Origin: Caldifarciminota bacterium
GTDB lineage: Bacteria > Hydrothermota > UBA3073
DNA length: 52,514 bases
Direction of reading: 5' to 3'
NCBI GenBank assembly: GCA_030606335.1
Contig: JAUWGP010000020.1
Location: forward strand, 1-52,514
Position numbers and translations under genes: made by a program. The notes beneath the pieces are model-generated. The model was not told the DNA's origin. It saw only the letters and a list, made by a program, of their open reading frames with translations, and did no database searches. This document shows, piece after piece, positions 45,077 through 52,514 of this stretch; the stretch's first letter is position 1; the number at the start of each line of letters is the position of its first letter.

Positions 45077-45105
45077 TTGACAGGATAAGACTTTTATGTT
45101 ATAAT
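45077..45105 (+). promoter_or_regulatory. Consensus promoter for merR-tRNA-Pro
   Basis: TTGACA at 45077-45082, 17 bp, TATAAT at 45100-45105 with extended ATGT. The leader to the regulator start is about 260 nt and includes an inverted repeat. Confidence 0.82.
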
Positions 45106-45192
45106 ACACCAAATCGACTAAACGTAAAATCCATAAGATAACCCTTGATTATATTAAACAATTAATATCATTGAGACAATAAGCAATAGAAT

Positions 45193-45298
45193 AGTATATC
45201 AGATGATCAAAATACCAGTAGGAAGAATATCAGGAAATCAGCATATCAGAACATTAGATCTTGTTAAGGAGGGCTTCTACCTGGTATCCTGATATACT
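45193..45298. repeat. 106-bp inverted repeat in the merR leader
   Basis: AGTATATCAG (45193-45202) pairs perfectly with CTGATATACT (45289-45298). Inside, CCAGTAGGAAG pairs with CTTCTACCTGG at 9 of 11 positions. The element contains ATATCAG words like those at 26604-26662 and an AAGGAGG that would be masked in the fold. The rest of 45001-45372 shows no gene. Confidence 0.65.
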
Positions 45299-45372
45299 TT
45301 GGATGTTAATGACTAATGGTAATTGATACCCACACGTATGACTTCGGTGTTGTTACACCATTTTTAGGTATA

Positions 45373-45675
45373 ATGAAGCTTTATTACTCCATAAGAGAGG
45401 TCGGGGACATATTGGGTATAGAGCCTTATACGATTAGATATTGGGAGAAAGAATTTAGAATTAGTCCAAAAAGAAAGAGAAATAGAAGATTCTATAAGCA
45501 AGATAACATTAATGACCTTTTGTTAGTTAAAGATTTATTGTACGAGAGAGGTTATACTATAAACGGAGCAAAGAAAGTATTCAAGCGATTTAAAAAGAGA
45601 GTGAAAGTGGATTTAAATGAAGTACTTGTCTCAATAAGAAATGAGATAGAAGAGGTAGTGAATATCCTTGAGTAA
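45373..45675 (+). CDS. MerR-family transcriptional regulator
   Basis: The N-terminus MKLYYSIREVGDILGIEPYTIRYWEKEF is the MerR winged helix. The open frame extends 19 codons upstream but those residues (MVIDTHTYDFGVV...) do not resemble the family, so the start is put at 45373. The 100-residue length and the KKVFKRFKKR helix fit short MerR proteins. It lies 20 bp before a tRNA-Pro gene; a merR-tRNA-Pro order is common in several bacterial groups. Confidence 0.82.
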   Translation: MKLYYSIREVGDILGIEPYTIRYWEKEFRISPKRKRNRRFYKQDNINDLLLVKDLLYERGYTINGAKKVFKRFKKRVKVDLNEVLVSIRNEIEEVVNILE

Positions 45676-45694
45676 TAGGTTTTAAATATTAAAG

Positions 45695-45768
45695 CGGGGC
45701 GTGGCGCAGTCTGGGAGCGCACCAGCATGGGGGGCTGGGGGTCGGTGGTTCGAATCCACTCGCCCCGA
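45695..45768 (+). tRNA. tRNA-Pro (anticodon GGG)
   Basis: The acceptor stem CGGGGCG pairs with CGCCCCG and the discriminator is A. The D-arm TGGCGCAGTCTGGGAGCGCA, anticodon stem CCAGC/GCTGG with loop ATGGGGG, and T-arm GGTGGTTCGAATCCACT are all in place. The anticodon GGG is read at loop positions 34-36. CCA is not encoded. It is the only tRNA I find in the window. Confidence 0.95.
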
Positions 45769-45826
45769 TAAGATATGCTCGAATAGATTAAAGAACCATA
45801 CTACTTGTGCTGTGGAGAATATACCT

Positions 45827-45895
45827 ATGCACATAATTAAATGTTTATTTAGATGTGAGAGTATAAACAAAGAAGAAATAGATATTTATTTATAA
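45827..45895 (+). CDS. Possible 22-residue peptide between tRNA-Pro and the terminator
   Basis: ATG at 45827 follows GGAG by 8 nt and opens a 22-residue frame (MHIIKCLFRCESINKEEIDI...) whose stop overlaps the start of the terminator. It may be a chance frame; it has no recognised homologue. Confidence 0.25.
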   Translation: MHIIKCLFRCESINKEEIDIYL

Positions 45896-45918
45896 AGACC
45901 CTGTATGGGTCTTTTTTT
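45894..45918 (+). terminator. Rho-independent terminator after tRNA-Pro
   Basis: AAAGACCC/GGGTCTTT with loop TGTAT is followed by a run of T to 45918. It ends the merR-tRNA transcript. Confidence 0.9.
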
Positions 45919-45957
45919 AGTTTTAACAACATTAAACTTTCGTTGTAAAGATTGAAA

Positions 45958-46500
45958 ATGTGGATTATCTTATCCCTAATTTTTGTATTTATTCTATATG
46001 TCATCTGGAAGTACTGGGCACTTGTAATAGGTGCTGGTTATGATCCCACCCCAATGAAGACTGTTAGAAGGATGCTTCAAATGGCAGAGGTGGGAAAAGA
46101 CGATGTAGTGTATGATTTAGGCTGCGGTGATGGAAGAATTATATTGACTGCAGCAAGAGAATTTGGAGCAAGAGCAGTAGGTATTGAGGTAGATCCAATT
46201 AGGTTTTTCTTTGCCCGTTTGAGGATATTTTTTTCAAAAGAGAGAGATAAGGTAACCATAAGATGTGGGAACTTTATGAATGAGTATATAGGTGATGCAA
46301 CCTGTATAACGCTATTTTTATTTACCCGGGGGAATGAATTACTGCTTCCAAAGCTGAAGAAAGAATTATCCCCAGGGACAAGAGTTGTCTCATACATATG
46401 GAAGTTTAAGGAATGGATGCCAATCAAAACTAATGTATCAGAAGATATATATGTATATATAATACCTAAACCCGGGGAACTGAATACAATTGACATATAG
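45958..46500 (+). CDS. Membrane-anchored class I SAM-dependent methyltransferase
   Basis: An N-terminal helix (about 2-20) precedes a Rossmann methyltransferase with motif I VVYDLGCGDGRII, the acidic end GIEVDP, and the DATCITLFLF motif. It resembles the small FAM173/ATPSCKMT-like lysine methyltransferases. The substrate is unknown. The ATG at 45958 is preferred to a TTG two codons upstream; neither has a good ribosome binding site. The MATE gene follows 34 bp later. Confidence 0.8.
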   Translation: MWIILSLIFVFILYVIWKYWALVIGAGYDPTPMKTVRRMLQMAEVGKDDVVYDLGCGDGRIILTAAREFGARAVGIEVDPIRFFFARLRIFFSKERDKVTIRCGNFMNEYIGDATCITLFLFTRGNELLLPKLKKELSPGTRVVSYIWKFKEWMPIKTNVSEDIYVYIIPKPGELNTIDI

Positions 46501-46534
46501 TATATAATAATTCTATTTAATAAGTAAAAAATTT

Positions 46535-47884
46535 ATGTTAAATATTAGAAAAAGAGACCTTACTGAAGGGAATAAAGCATCGAATATATTTCACCTTGCA
46601 CTTCCATTATTAGTTGCCCTATTGTTGCAGGATGCATTTAATATAGTTGACATGCTTTTTGTAGGTAGATTGGGACCCTCAGCAATAGCGAGTGTATCTA
46701 TAAGTGGGATAATTATTGGATTGGTTATAGCAGTAGCATTAGGTATATCAATTGGTTCAGTTGCGATGGTATCAAGGTTTATTGGGGCCAAACAGAAAGA
46801 GAAGGCAGAAAACGTAGTTTTTCAATCTTTAATTCTCGCTACTATTCTCTCAATCTTAATGGCATTCTTTGGATGGTTTGCATCAGGACCTTTGCTTCAT
46901 TTCCTTGGCGCAGCTGATGATGTGAAGGAATTCGGACTTGTATATATGAGGATAATTTCCGTATTCTCTTTTACAATCTTCTTTTCAATAACCTTAAACT
47001 CTATTCTCAGAGGTGCTGGAGATACTGTAACACCTATGAAGGTTATGATATTCTCTACTGTACTTAACATAATTCTCGATCCGATAATGATATTTGGGCT
47101 ATTTGGATTTCCCAGGATGGGTGTTGCTGGTTCGGCACTCGCAACAGTGATTGCAAGGGGATGTGTACTTCCTATACTTGTAATAGTATTCTTAAGGGGT
47201 TATTCTCATCTTCATGTTAAGAAGAAAGATATAAGGTTGGACTTTCCACTTATGTGGAGGATAGTCAAAATTGGGATATTTGGTTTTATGGAATCCCTTA
47301 TAAGAAATTTATCCTCGATTGTCCTTATGTATATTGTTGCGAAATTCGGGACAAATATTGTTGCAGGCTATGGTATTGTTATAAGACTAAGTTTACCATT
47401 ATTAATGTTTAGTATTGCCTTTGGGAATGCTGCAGCTACACTTGTTGGTCAGAATCTTGGAGCCAGTAAACCTGAGAGGGCTTATCATTCTGCATGGATG
47501 GCGGTTGGATTCAATGAGATAATTGTAGGTGCTATATGTGTTATCTTTTTTGTTTTTGCACAAACGATCATAGGTATATTCAATTCTACTCCAGAGGTTG
47601 TCGCAACAGGGGCAGAATTTCTACGATTTATGTCGATTGGTTTTTTATTCATTGCAGTTTCACTCGTACTATCCAAAGCACTACAAGGAGCTGGAGACAC
47701 ATTATCTACTATGATAATCTCTGCTATTTCATTTATTTTAATAAGAATTCCACTTGCCTTTGTGCTTGCCAAGCATTTTGGAACTGAAGGGATATGGATT
47801 GCATTTTTGATATCAAGCATAATTCACGGGTTTGGAATCACTGGTTGGTTTAATTTTGGTATGTGGAAAGAGAAAAAAGTGTAG
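46535..47884 (+). CDS. MATE-family multidrug/cation efflux protein
   Basis: The 449-residue protein has about twelve hydrophobic helices in two homologous halves, with ALPLLVALLLQDAFNIVDMLFVGRLGPSAIASVSI at the N-terminus and AAATLVGQNLGASKPERA at the centre, both MATE signatures. It exports drugs or other organic cations in exchange for H+ or Na+. Its 3' end overlaps the following barrel gene by 22 nt. Confidence 0.92.
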   Translation: MLNIRKRDLTEGNKASNIFHLALPLLVALLLQDAFNIVDMLFVGRLGPSAIASVSISGIIIGLVIAVALGISIGSVAMVSRFIGAKQKEKAENVVFQSLILATILSILMAFFGWFASGPLLHFLGAADDVKEFGLVYMRIISVFSFTIFFSITLNSILRGAGDTVTPMKVMIFSTVLNIILDPIMIFGLFGFPRMGVAGSALATVIARGCVLPILVIVFLRGYSHLHVKKKDIRLDFPLMWRIVKIGIFGFMESLIRNLSSIVLMYIVAKFGTNIVAGYGIVIRLSLPLLMFSIAFGNAAATLVGQNLGASKPERAYHSAWMAVGFNEIIVGAICVIFFVFAQTIIGIFNSTPEVVATGAEFLRFMSIGFLFIAVSLVLSKALQGAGDTLSTMIISAISFILIRIPLAFVLAKHFGTEGIWIAFLISSIIHGFGITGWFNFGMWKEKKV

Positions 47885-49230
47885 ATTGCATTAACTTTAA
47901 TAAATATATCATGTTGCTTCTCTTTCTTATTCTTCAGCTTGACAGTTTTATAGGTGATTCACTCCTTCCTGTGGTGAATATTCAGATAAAGGGGAACAGT
48001 GTGTTCAGTGAAACTGAGATTTATGATATGCTGGACATACAGTTTCTCTCTAAGGCTACAATTGAGGGAGGCATCAGAAGGGTTCTCGATAGATATGAGG
48101 AATTAGGTTATCCTTTTATTCGGATTGAACCTGCTAATTTTAGTCTGTTTAAGAGTGGAATCTCATTCGATCTTGAGATAGATGAAGGTGTAAAATTTTT
48201 TATAGATGATGTCAGGGTAAATGGAAACGATGTAACGAAAGAATATGTAATCAAGAGGGAATTCAGACTAAAAAAAAACCAGGTGTTTAGTCCTTTTCTT
48301 ATAAGGAAGGCAAAGAATAGGATAGAAAGACTTAGTTTCTTAAGGGTTAAGTCTATCAAGCCAGTGAGTTTTAATAAAGGGAGCGGCAGGGGATTTCTGC
48401 TCGTCAATATAGAGGAAGTATCGTCATCTTCTTTTGAGGGTCTGATGGGATATAGTTCTGGCAAACTTGGTGGCTTTCTAAAAATAGACATTGATAACCT
48501 TTTTGGAACGGGCAGAAATCTATGTGGGAGTTATTCATCATATCAGGAAAATCGAACGAGTATTTATGTGGGTTATACAGAACCATGGGTATTGGGTTAT
48601 CCTATTGAACTTAACTTTGAGGCAAACAACGAACTTTTTGACACAATTATGGTAAGCAGTTTACGTAGTTACCTTAGCATATCTCCATTTTTTGAATTCG
48701 CTATTAATATTGGTGTAGAATGGGAAAAAGTCATACCTGGGGAGACAGAGTGGTTTGGTTTAATAGGGGGGGAATTAAGAACGAAGGTTCAAACTCTTTC
48801 TTTCTCTTCGAGATATAGTGTTGACGGAGTTGATAGGCTGGGTGCTGGAATGGAAATGCTTATTAGAGGATTATTTTTTAAAATTGAAGGTGATGCCAGT
48901 CTTAAGGATTCAGTTCCAGGATACGAAATGGTAATGGTTGGAGGTGCAAATAGTGTAAGGGGTTATGAAGAAGCAGAGGTGAAAGGTAAGGCAGGAGTTT
49001 GGATTAATATTGAATATAGAATCCCACTTGGAGGTAGGAATAGGTTCTTTCCCTTTCTGGATATTGGATATATTGACATGATAGATAAGAATAATTTACT
49101 AATATTTGGTGGTGGTGTTGGAATTTCTTTTCTGACACCTATTGGAAGATGGAGTGTTGATTATGGTGTTGGTAGGAATAGGAGTATCATGCAGGGGAAG
49201 TTGCATATAAGATTGAAGACAACATTGTAA
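47863..49230 (+). CDS. Second BamA/TamA-like outer-membrane barrel protein (short)
   Basis: After a hydrophobic segment (about 16-32), POTRA-like repeats (VNIQIKGNSVFSETEIYDML; VDDVRVNGNDVTKEYVIKREF) lead into a barrel with the conserved GANSVRGYEEAEV loop and a C-terminal strand RLKTTL. With two to three POTRA domains and only 455 residues it is shorter than the 36601 protein, closer to TamA/Omp85-like or ShlB-like transporters. The start is a GTG at 47863 inside the MATE gene; a later ATG at 47911 is possible. The product probably moves a substrate through the outer membrane, but which one is unknown. Confidence 0.75.
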   Translation: MEREKSVDCINFNKYIMLLLFLILQLDSFIGDSLLPVVNIQIKGNSVFSETEIYDMLDIQFLSKATIEGGIRRVLDRYEELGYPFIRIEPANFSLFKSGISFDLEIDEGVKFFIDDVRVNGNDVTKEYVIKREFRLKKNQVFSPFLIRKAKNRIERLSFLRVKSIKPVSFNKGSGRGFLLVNIEEVSSSSFEGLMGYSSGKLGGFLKIDIDNLFGTGRNLCGSYSSYQENRTSIYVGYTEPWVLGYPIELNFEANNELFDTIMVSSLRSYLSISPFFEFAINIGVEWEKVIPGETEWFGLIGGELRTKVQTLSFSSRYSVDGVDRLGAGMEMLIRGLFFKIEGDASLKDSVPGYEMVMVGGANSVRGYEEAEVKGKAGVWINIEYRIPLGGRNRFFPFLDIGYIDMIDKNNLLIFGGGVGISFLTPIGRWSVDYGVGRNRSIMQGKLHIRLKTTL

Positions 49231-49595
49231 ATTTTGTGTTATGAAAGGATATGAAAGAAACCACAGAGATAAAATTAATTCTCTGTGCTTTCCAAAAAAG
49301 ACTAAAATTAACCACAGAGGACACAGAGTATCTTTGAGGTAGAAAATTAAGAAAAAAATAAAAACCTCTGTGCTCTCTCCTATTGAACCTACAGTTTGCC
49401 AGAGGTGAGCTACAAGCAATAAAAACGCTGATAGTGAATTTGAGTACACAGAGAAAAATAAATATTATCTCTCTGTGGCTCCCCTGTTAAATAAAGTACC
49501 AGAGATGATTACTTGTACTTAATCTTAGAACTATTTAACAGGGCAAATCTGTGGTTGGATTTTGCACAATACCTTATCATTAATAAGGAGGTTAT
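49231..49595. repeat. Repeat-rich gap with CACAGAG words and CACAGATTCACCC copy 3
   Basis: ACCACAGAGATAAAATTAAT, ACCACAGAGGACACAGAGTA and CTCTGTGCTCTCTCC words recur. At 49530-49575 the inverted dispersed repeat reads TTTAACAGGGCAAATCTGTG then GTTGGATTTTGCACAATACC. No gene is seen in the gap. Confidence 0.7.
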
Positions 49596-50930
49596 ATGTT
49601 GGAGAAAGTCTTCAAGTTGAAAGAGAGGGGTTCTACAGTCGGGACAGAGGTGCTTGCTGGATTGGTGACATTTATGACGATGTCATATATCATTTTTGTA
49701 AACCCCTCTCTATTATCACAAGGGGGTGTCCCTTTTGAAGGAGCAGTTATGGCAACGGTTTTGTCTGCTGCTATGGCTTGTATCATTATGGGGATTACAT
49801 CGAATCTCCCTTTTGCGATTGCTGCTGGAATGGGTTATAATGTATTCTTTGCTTTTACAGTATGCGGTGCTATGCAAGTACCATGGCAGACGGCACTGGG
49901 TGCTGTATTCTGGGATGGAATTATCTTTGTAATAATTGCGATTTCGCCGTGGAGAGAACATATTCTCAAAGGCATTCCTACTAACCTAAAACTTGCAGCA
50001 GCTGTTGGAATTGGTATCTTCATCGCCTTTATAGGATTATCTGGTTCTGGAATAATCAAGAGTGATCCCGCAACCTTTGTTGCGCTTGGTAATCTGAAGT
50101 CACCTGCGGTACTTCTTACACTTGGTGGTCTCATATTTACTGCATTGCTTCTTGCGGTAAGGGTGAAGGGTGCTCTACTATGGGGGATAATTGCTACAAC
50201 ACTTGTAGGCATGCTCGTGAGGTCTGGTGGTGCAACTGTGACACCTATTCCTCATTCTATTATTGATGTTGTAAAGATTCCATCCGGAACTGCATTTACA
50301 TCAGTATTTTTTCAACTTGACATCATTGGTGCTCTGAAACTTTCTATACTTCCAGTAATATTTACATTCATCTTCTTTGATATCTTCGATACACTTGGGA
50401 GTGTAGCAGGACTGGCTGCGAAATTAAACATACTCGATAAAAAGGGTAGTTTTCCAGGAGCTGGCAGGGTTTTAATTGTAGATGCCTTTGGAACTCTTAT
50501 TGGTTCTATGTTTGGAACTACAACTGTTACAACATATATAGAGAGTGCAGCAGGTGTTGCTGAGGGGGGTAAGACAGGGCTTACAGCGGTAGTTGTAGGG
50601 TTTCTCTTCCTTTTGGGAATTTTTATCGCTCCATTTGCCAGTATTATTCCTGCATCTGCAACAGCGCCAGCTTTAATACTTGTAGGGTTCTTTATGATGC
50701 AGCCCATCTTGAGAATAGACTGGGGGGATGTTACAAATGCTTTGCCAGCTTTTCTTACAATAGTTATGATGCCGCTTACATATAATATTTCTCATGGACT
50801 TGCAGCAGGTATTGTATCTTATACAATCTTAAAGCTTATCACAGGAAAAGGGAAACAGGTCAGTGTGTTAATGTATATCTTTACAGTACTCTTCATCATT
50901 TATTACGCATTTGGTTATGTTGGGGGGTAA
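49596..50930 (+). CDS. NCS2-family purine permease (guanine/hypoxanthine type)
   Basis: This 444-residue protein has 12-14 hydrophobic segments. AGLVTFMTMSYIIFVNPSLLSQGGVP at the N-terminus, AIAAGMGYNVFFAF and VDAFGTLIGSMFGTTTVTTYIESAAGVAEGGKTGLTA are the AzgA/PbuG-type signatures. It imports purine bases with protons. AAGGAGG lies 7 nt before the ATG. Substrate choice is inferred from the subfamily look. It faces the symporter gene with only a 7-bp gap. Confidence 0.9.
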   Translation: MLEKVFKLKERGSTVGTEVLAGLVTFMTMSYIIFVNPSLLSQGGVPFEGAVMATVLSAAMACIIMGITSNLPFAIAAGMGYNVFFAFTVCGAMQVPWQTALGAVFWDGIIFVIIAISPWREHILKGIPTNLKLAAAVGIGIFIAFIGLSGSGIIKSDPATFVALGNLKSPAVLLTLGGLIFTALLLAVRVKGALLWGIIATTLVGMLVRSGGATVTPIPHSIIDVVKIPSGTAFTSVFFQLDIIGALKLSILPVIFTFIFFDIFDTLGSVAGLAAKLNILDKKGSFPGAGRVLIVDAFGTLIGSMFGTTTVTTYIESAAGVAEGGKTGLTAVVVGFLFLLGIFIAPFASIIPASATAPALILVGFFMMQPILRIDWGDVTNALPAFLTIVMMPLTYNISHGLAAGIVSYTILKLITGKGKQVSVLMYIFTVLFIIYYAFGYVGG

Positions 50931-50937
50931 AAAAGGT

Positions 50938-52362
50938 CTATTCACCCCAGACTCTTTTTATATGTTCATCAGGTAGTTTATGGGTAAATTTACTAACTAT
51001 TAGGATAATTATAAGTCCTATAGATAAACCTGGTATAAACCCGTGAATACCAAATGGATTTCCAATAGCTATCCATAAAATTGCCGTTATACAACCTGCT
51101 GCCATAGAAGTTATTACTCCTGTTTTTGTAGCACCCTTCCAGTATATTCCAACAAGCATTGGCCATAAGGTTGTAGATGCTATTACAGCCCATGCAAATG
51201 CACACAATACTAAAATCAAAGCAGGTGGCTTTATTGCTACAATAAGAGATATAATCCCTATTATAGCACTCCATAATCTTCCCTTCTTTAAGGCCTCTGA
51301 CTGTATTAATTTTCTCCCTAATCCTTTCTCATATATATCCCTTACTACACTACTCGCAATTATAATGAGTATTGAGGCAAATGTTGACATACCCGCAGCA
51401 ACTACACCTGCCAGTAATATTGCTGACCCTAAAGGAGAGAGAACATTTTTTGACAGTGTGGGTATAGCAAGGTCAGGAGAGGATAGCATAGGATAAAGTG
51501 CCCTTGCACAGGCACCATTGAAATATGGTAGGATCGCCATGCATCCACCAATAGTTGCAACAACGGTACCAATTTTTAAAACCTTTGTTGATTTTATGGA
51601 ATAGAACCTTACTATGAGCTGAGGCATACCCCATACCCCAAATGACACAATAAGACAGAAAGAGACCAATCCTGCCCATCCCCAGAGACCCGGAGTATAG
51701 ACAAGGCCAGGGTCCATTGCCATGAGTTTGTCATGTACTGCTGTAAATCCACCTACCTCTTTCAATGTCATAACCGTAAGAAGAGCAACACCAAATATCA
51801 TCACTATACCCTGAATAAGACCTGACCATACAACTGCAAGATATCCCCCGATAGCTACATAGAAAACTATAATTATTCCAGATATAAGTAGTCCCCAGAA
51901 GTATGGGATATCCATCAAGACCTCGAATATATGGCCCATACCCTTTAATATACTCACATTATATACTATCATGAATATAAGTATTATAATGGCTGAAAAT
52001 AATCTCACCTTTTTAGACCTGAATCTCTCACCAAAAAAATCTGGCACGGTCACCGCAGAAAGTCTTTTGGTAAATAGCCTTACCCTTTCACCAAGTATAA
52101 TCCAGGCAAGGGTGCAACCCACAAGTACGTTTGCGGCTCCAACCCAAACAGTCGACATTCCAAACTTATAGCCAAAACCACCTCCGCCTATTATGACTAC
52201 TGAGGAAAAGTAAGCAGCGATAAAAGAAATAGCTGTGACCCAGGGACCTATATTTCTTCCACCGATATAAAAATCCTCAACAGTTCTCGTACCTCTTTTA
52301 GCAAAAAAACCAATGAGAATGAGTACCACAAGATAGATTATAAGAACAGCAATGAAAACCAT
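50938..52362 (-). CDS. Sodium:solute symporter family (SSS) transporter
   Basis: The 474-residue protein has about 13 helices. FFAKRGTRTVEDFYIGGRNIGPWVTAISFIAAYFSS at the N-terminus is the SSS signature, with G-x-G-Y later (GGGGFGYKFGMSTVW). It co-transports Na+ with an organic solute such as a carboxylate or amino acid. CAGGGGGTT lies before the ATG, and a 37-residue membrane protein gene ends 13 nt upstream. Confidence 0.92.
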   Translation of the reverse strand: MVFIAVLIIYLVVLILIGFFAKRGTRTVEDFYIGGRNIGPWVTAISFIAAYFSSVVIIGGGGFGYKFGMSTVWVGAANVLVGCTLAWIILGERVRLFTKRLSAVTVPDFFGERFRSKKVRLFSAIIILIFMIVYNVSILKGMGHIFEVLMDIPYFWGLLISGIIIVFYVAIGGYLAVVWSGLIQGIVMIFGVALLTVMTLKEVGGFTAVHDKLMAMDPGLVYTPGLWGWAGLVSFCLIVSFGVWGMPQLIVRFYSIKSTKVLKIGTVVATIGGCMAILPYFNGACARALYPMLSSPDLAIPTLSKNVLSPLGSAILLAGVVAAGMSTFASILIIIASSVVRDIYEKGLGRKLIQSEALKKGRLWSAIIGIISLIVAIKPPALILVLCAFAWAVIASTTLWPMLVGIYWKGATKTGVITSMAAGCITAILWIAIGNPFGIHGFIPGLSIGLIIILIVSKFTHKLPDEHIKRVWGE

Positions 52363-52375
52363 TTAACCCCCTGAG

Positions 52376-52489
52376 TTATCCGCTATTAGGAAATCTTTTT
52401 ATCAGTGCCCATATTATCGAAGTTAGTAAAGTTAATGCTACTACAATATAGGCAAGAAATGTGGAGATTGGACATCCCAGAATATTCAT
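52376..52489 (-). CDS. Symporter small accessory protein (37 aa membrane peptide)
   Basis: The frame encodes MNILGCPISTFLAYIVVALT followed by LLTSIIWALIKRFPNSG, a single membrane helix with a basic end. AAAGGGAGC lies 4 nt before the ATG. It ends 13 nt before the SSS gene. Small accessory proteins of this size and place accompany several sodium:solute symporters. Too short for most gene callers. Confidence 0.75.
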   Translation of the reverse strand: MNILGCPISTFLAYIVVALTLLTSIIWALIKRFPNSG

Positions 52490-52514
52490 AATGCTCCCTT
52501 TTTATGCTTTATTT

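Noticed and set aside
45701-45895. Open frame of 64 codons across the tRNA-Pro gene
   Set aside because: Most of it lies inside the tRNA; only the last 22 codons have a ribosome binding site, and those are listed separately at low confidence.

Overview
The window is an AT-rich bacterial chromosome segment from a diderm (Gram-negative-type) organism. It carries two BamA/TamA-family outer-membrane barrels, a TamB-like inter-membrane protein, a PorX-like response regulator with a PglZ domain beside a histidine kinase, and two secreted proteins with FlgD/Por-type C-terminal domains. This mix, with many small palindromic intergenic repeats, suggests an uncultured lineage near the Bacteroidetes/FCB side of the tree, for example a WOR-3/Stahlbacteria-like phylum. 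The lineage is inferred, not proven. Housekeeping genes (ruvABC, lysS, lon, purA, rpmE, uppP, mreD) show it is chromosomal.

Layout. 1-9.1 kb, minus strand: end of a secreted protein, PorX-like regulator, sensor kinase, subtilase, lytic transglycosylase, glycosyltransferase, unknown gene. 9.2-16.3 kb, plus strand: site-2 protease (probably leaderless), uppP, iscU-like, acylphosphatase, PspC, yebC, ruvC, zinc-ribbon gene, ruvA, ruvB; rpmE lies opposite. 16.3-21.5 kb, minus strand: an integron-like island. 21.8-36.2 kb, minus strand: purA, a flippase-like gene, mreD, lysS, lon, hsp20, nitroreductase, TrkA-C membrane protein, FG-GAP/UnbV secreted protein, RACo-like ASKHA protein, SAM hydrolase-type protein. 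36.6-50.9 kb, plus strand: tamA/tamB pair, VWA membrane protein, cysteine desulfurase, MerR plus tRNA-Pro(GGG), methyltransferase, MATE pump, second barrel protein, purine permease. 50.9-52.5 kb, minus strand: sodium:solute symporter with a 37-aa membrane accessory protein.

The most notable region is 16.4-21.5 kb. Two segments, one with a DtxR/FeoA fusion plus feoB and one with a flavin reductase, are each bounded by a GTT-type core at the 5' end and its exact complement at the 3' end (GTTGTGCG...CGCACAAC and GTTATACG...CGTATAAC). Between them is an 85-bp stem-loop with the architecture of an integron attC site. A tyrosine recombinase reads in the same direction with its 3' end toward the array, an inverted integron layout, but it lacks the extra segment typical of IntI. 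The recombinase gene carries a perfect 25-bp GC-rich palindrome in frame, resembling the protein-coding palindromic elements known from Rickettsia.

Intergenic DNA is unusually repeat-rich: GTCATTGCGAG...GCAATCTC palindromes, a 48-bp tandem repeat, GCGACC-type hairpins, word-like low-complexity tracts, and a CACAGATTCACCC repeat near several gene starts. Promoters are unusually easy to read: nine have a TTGACA-like box, exactly 17 bp, then TATAAT, many with an extended TG.
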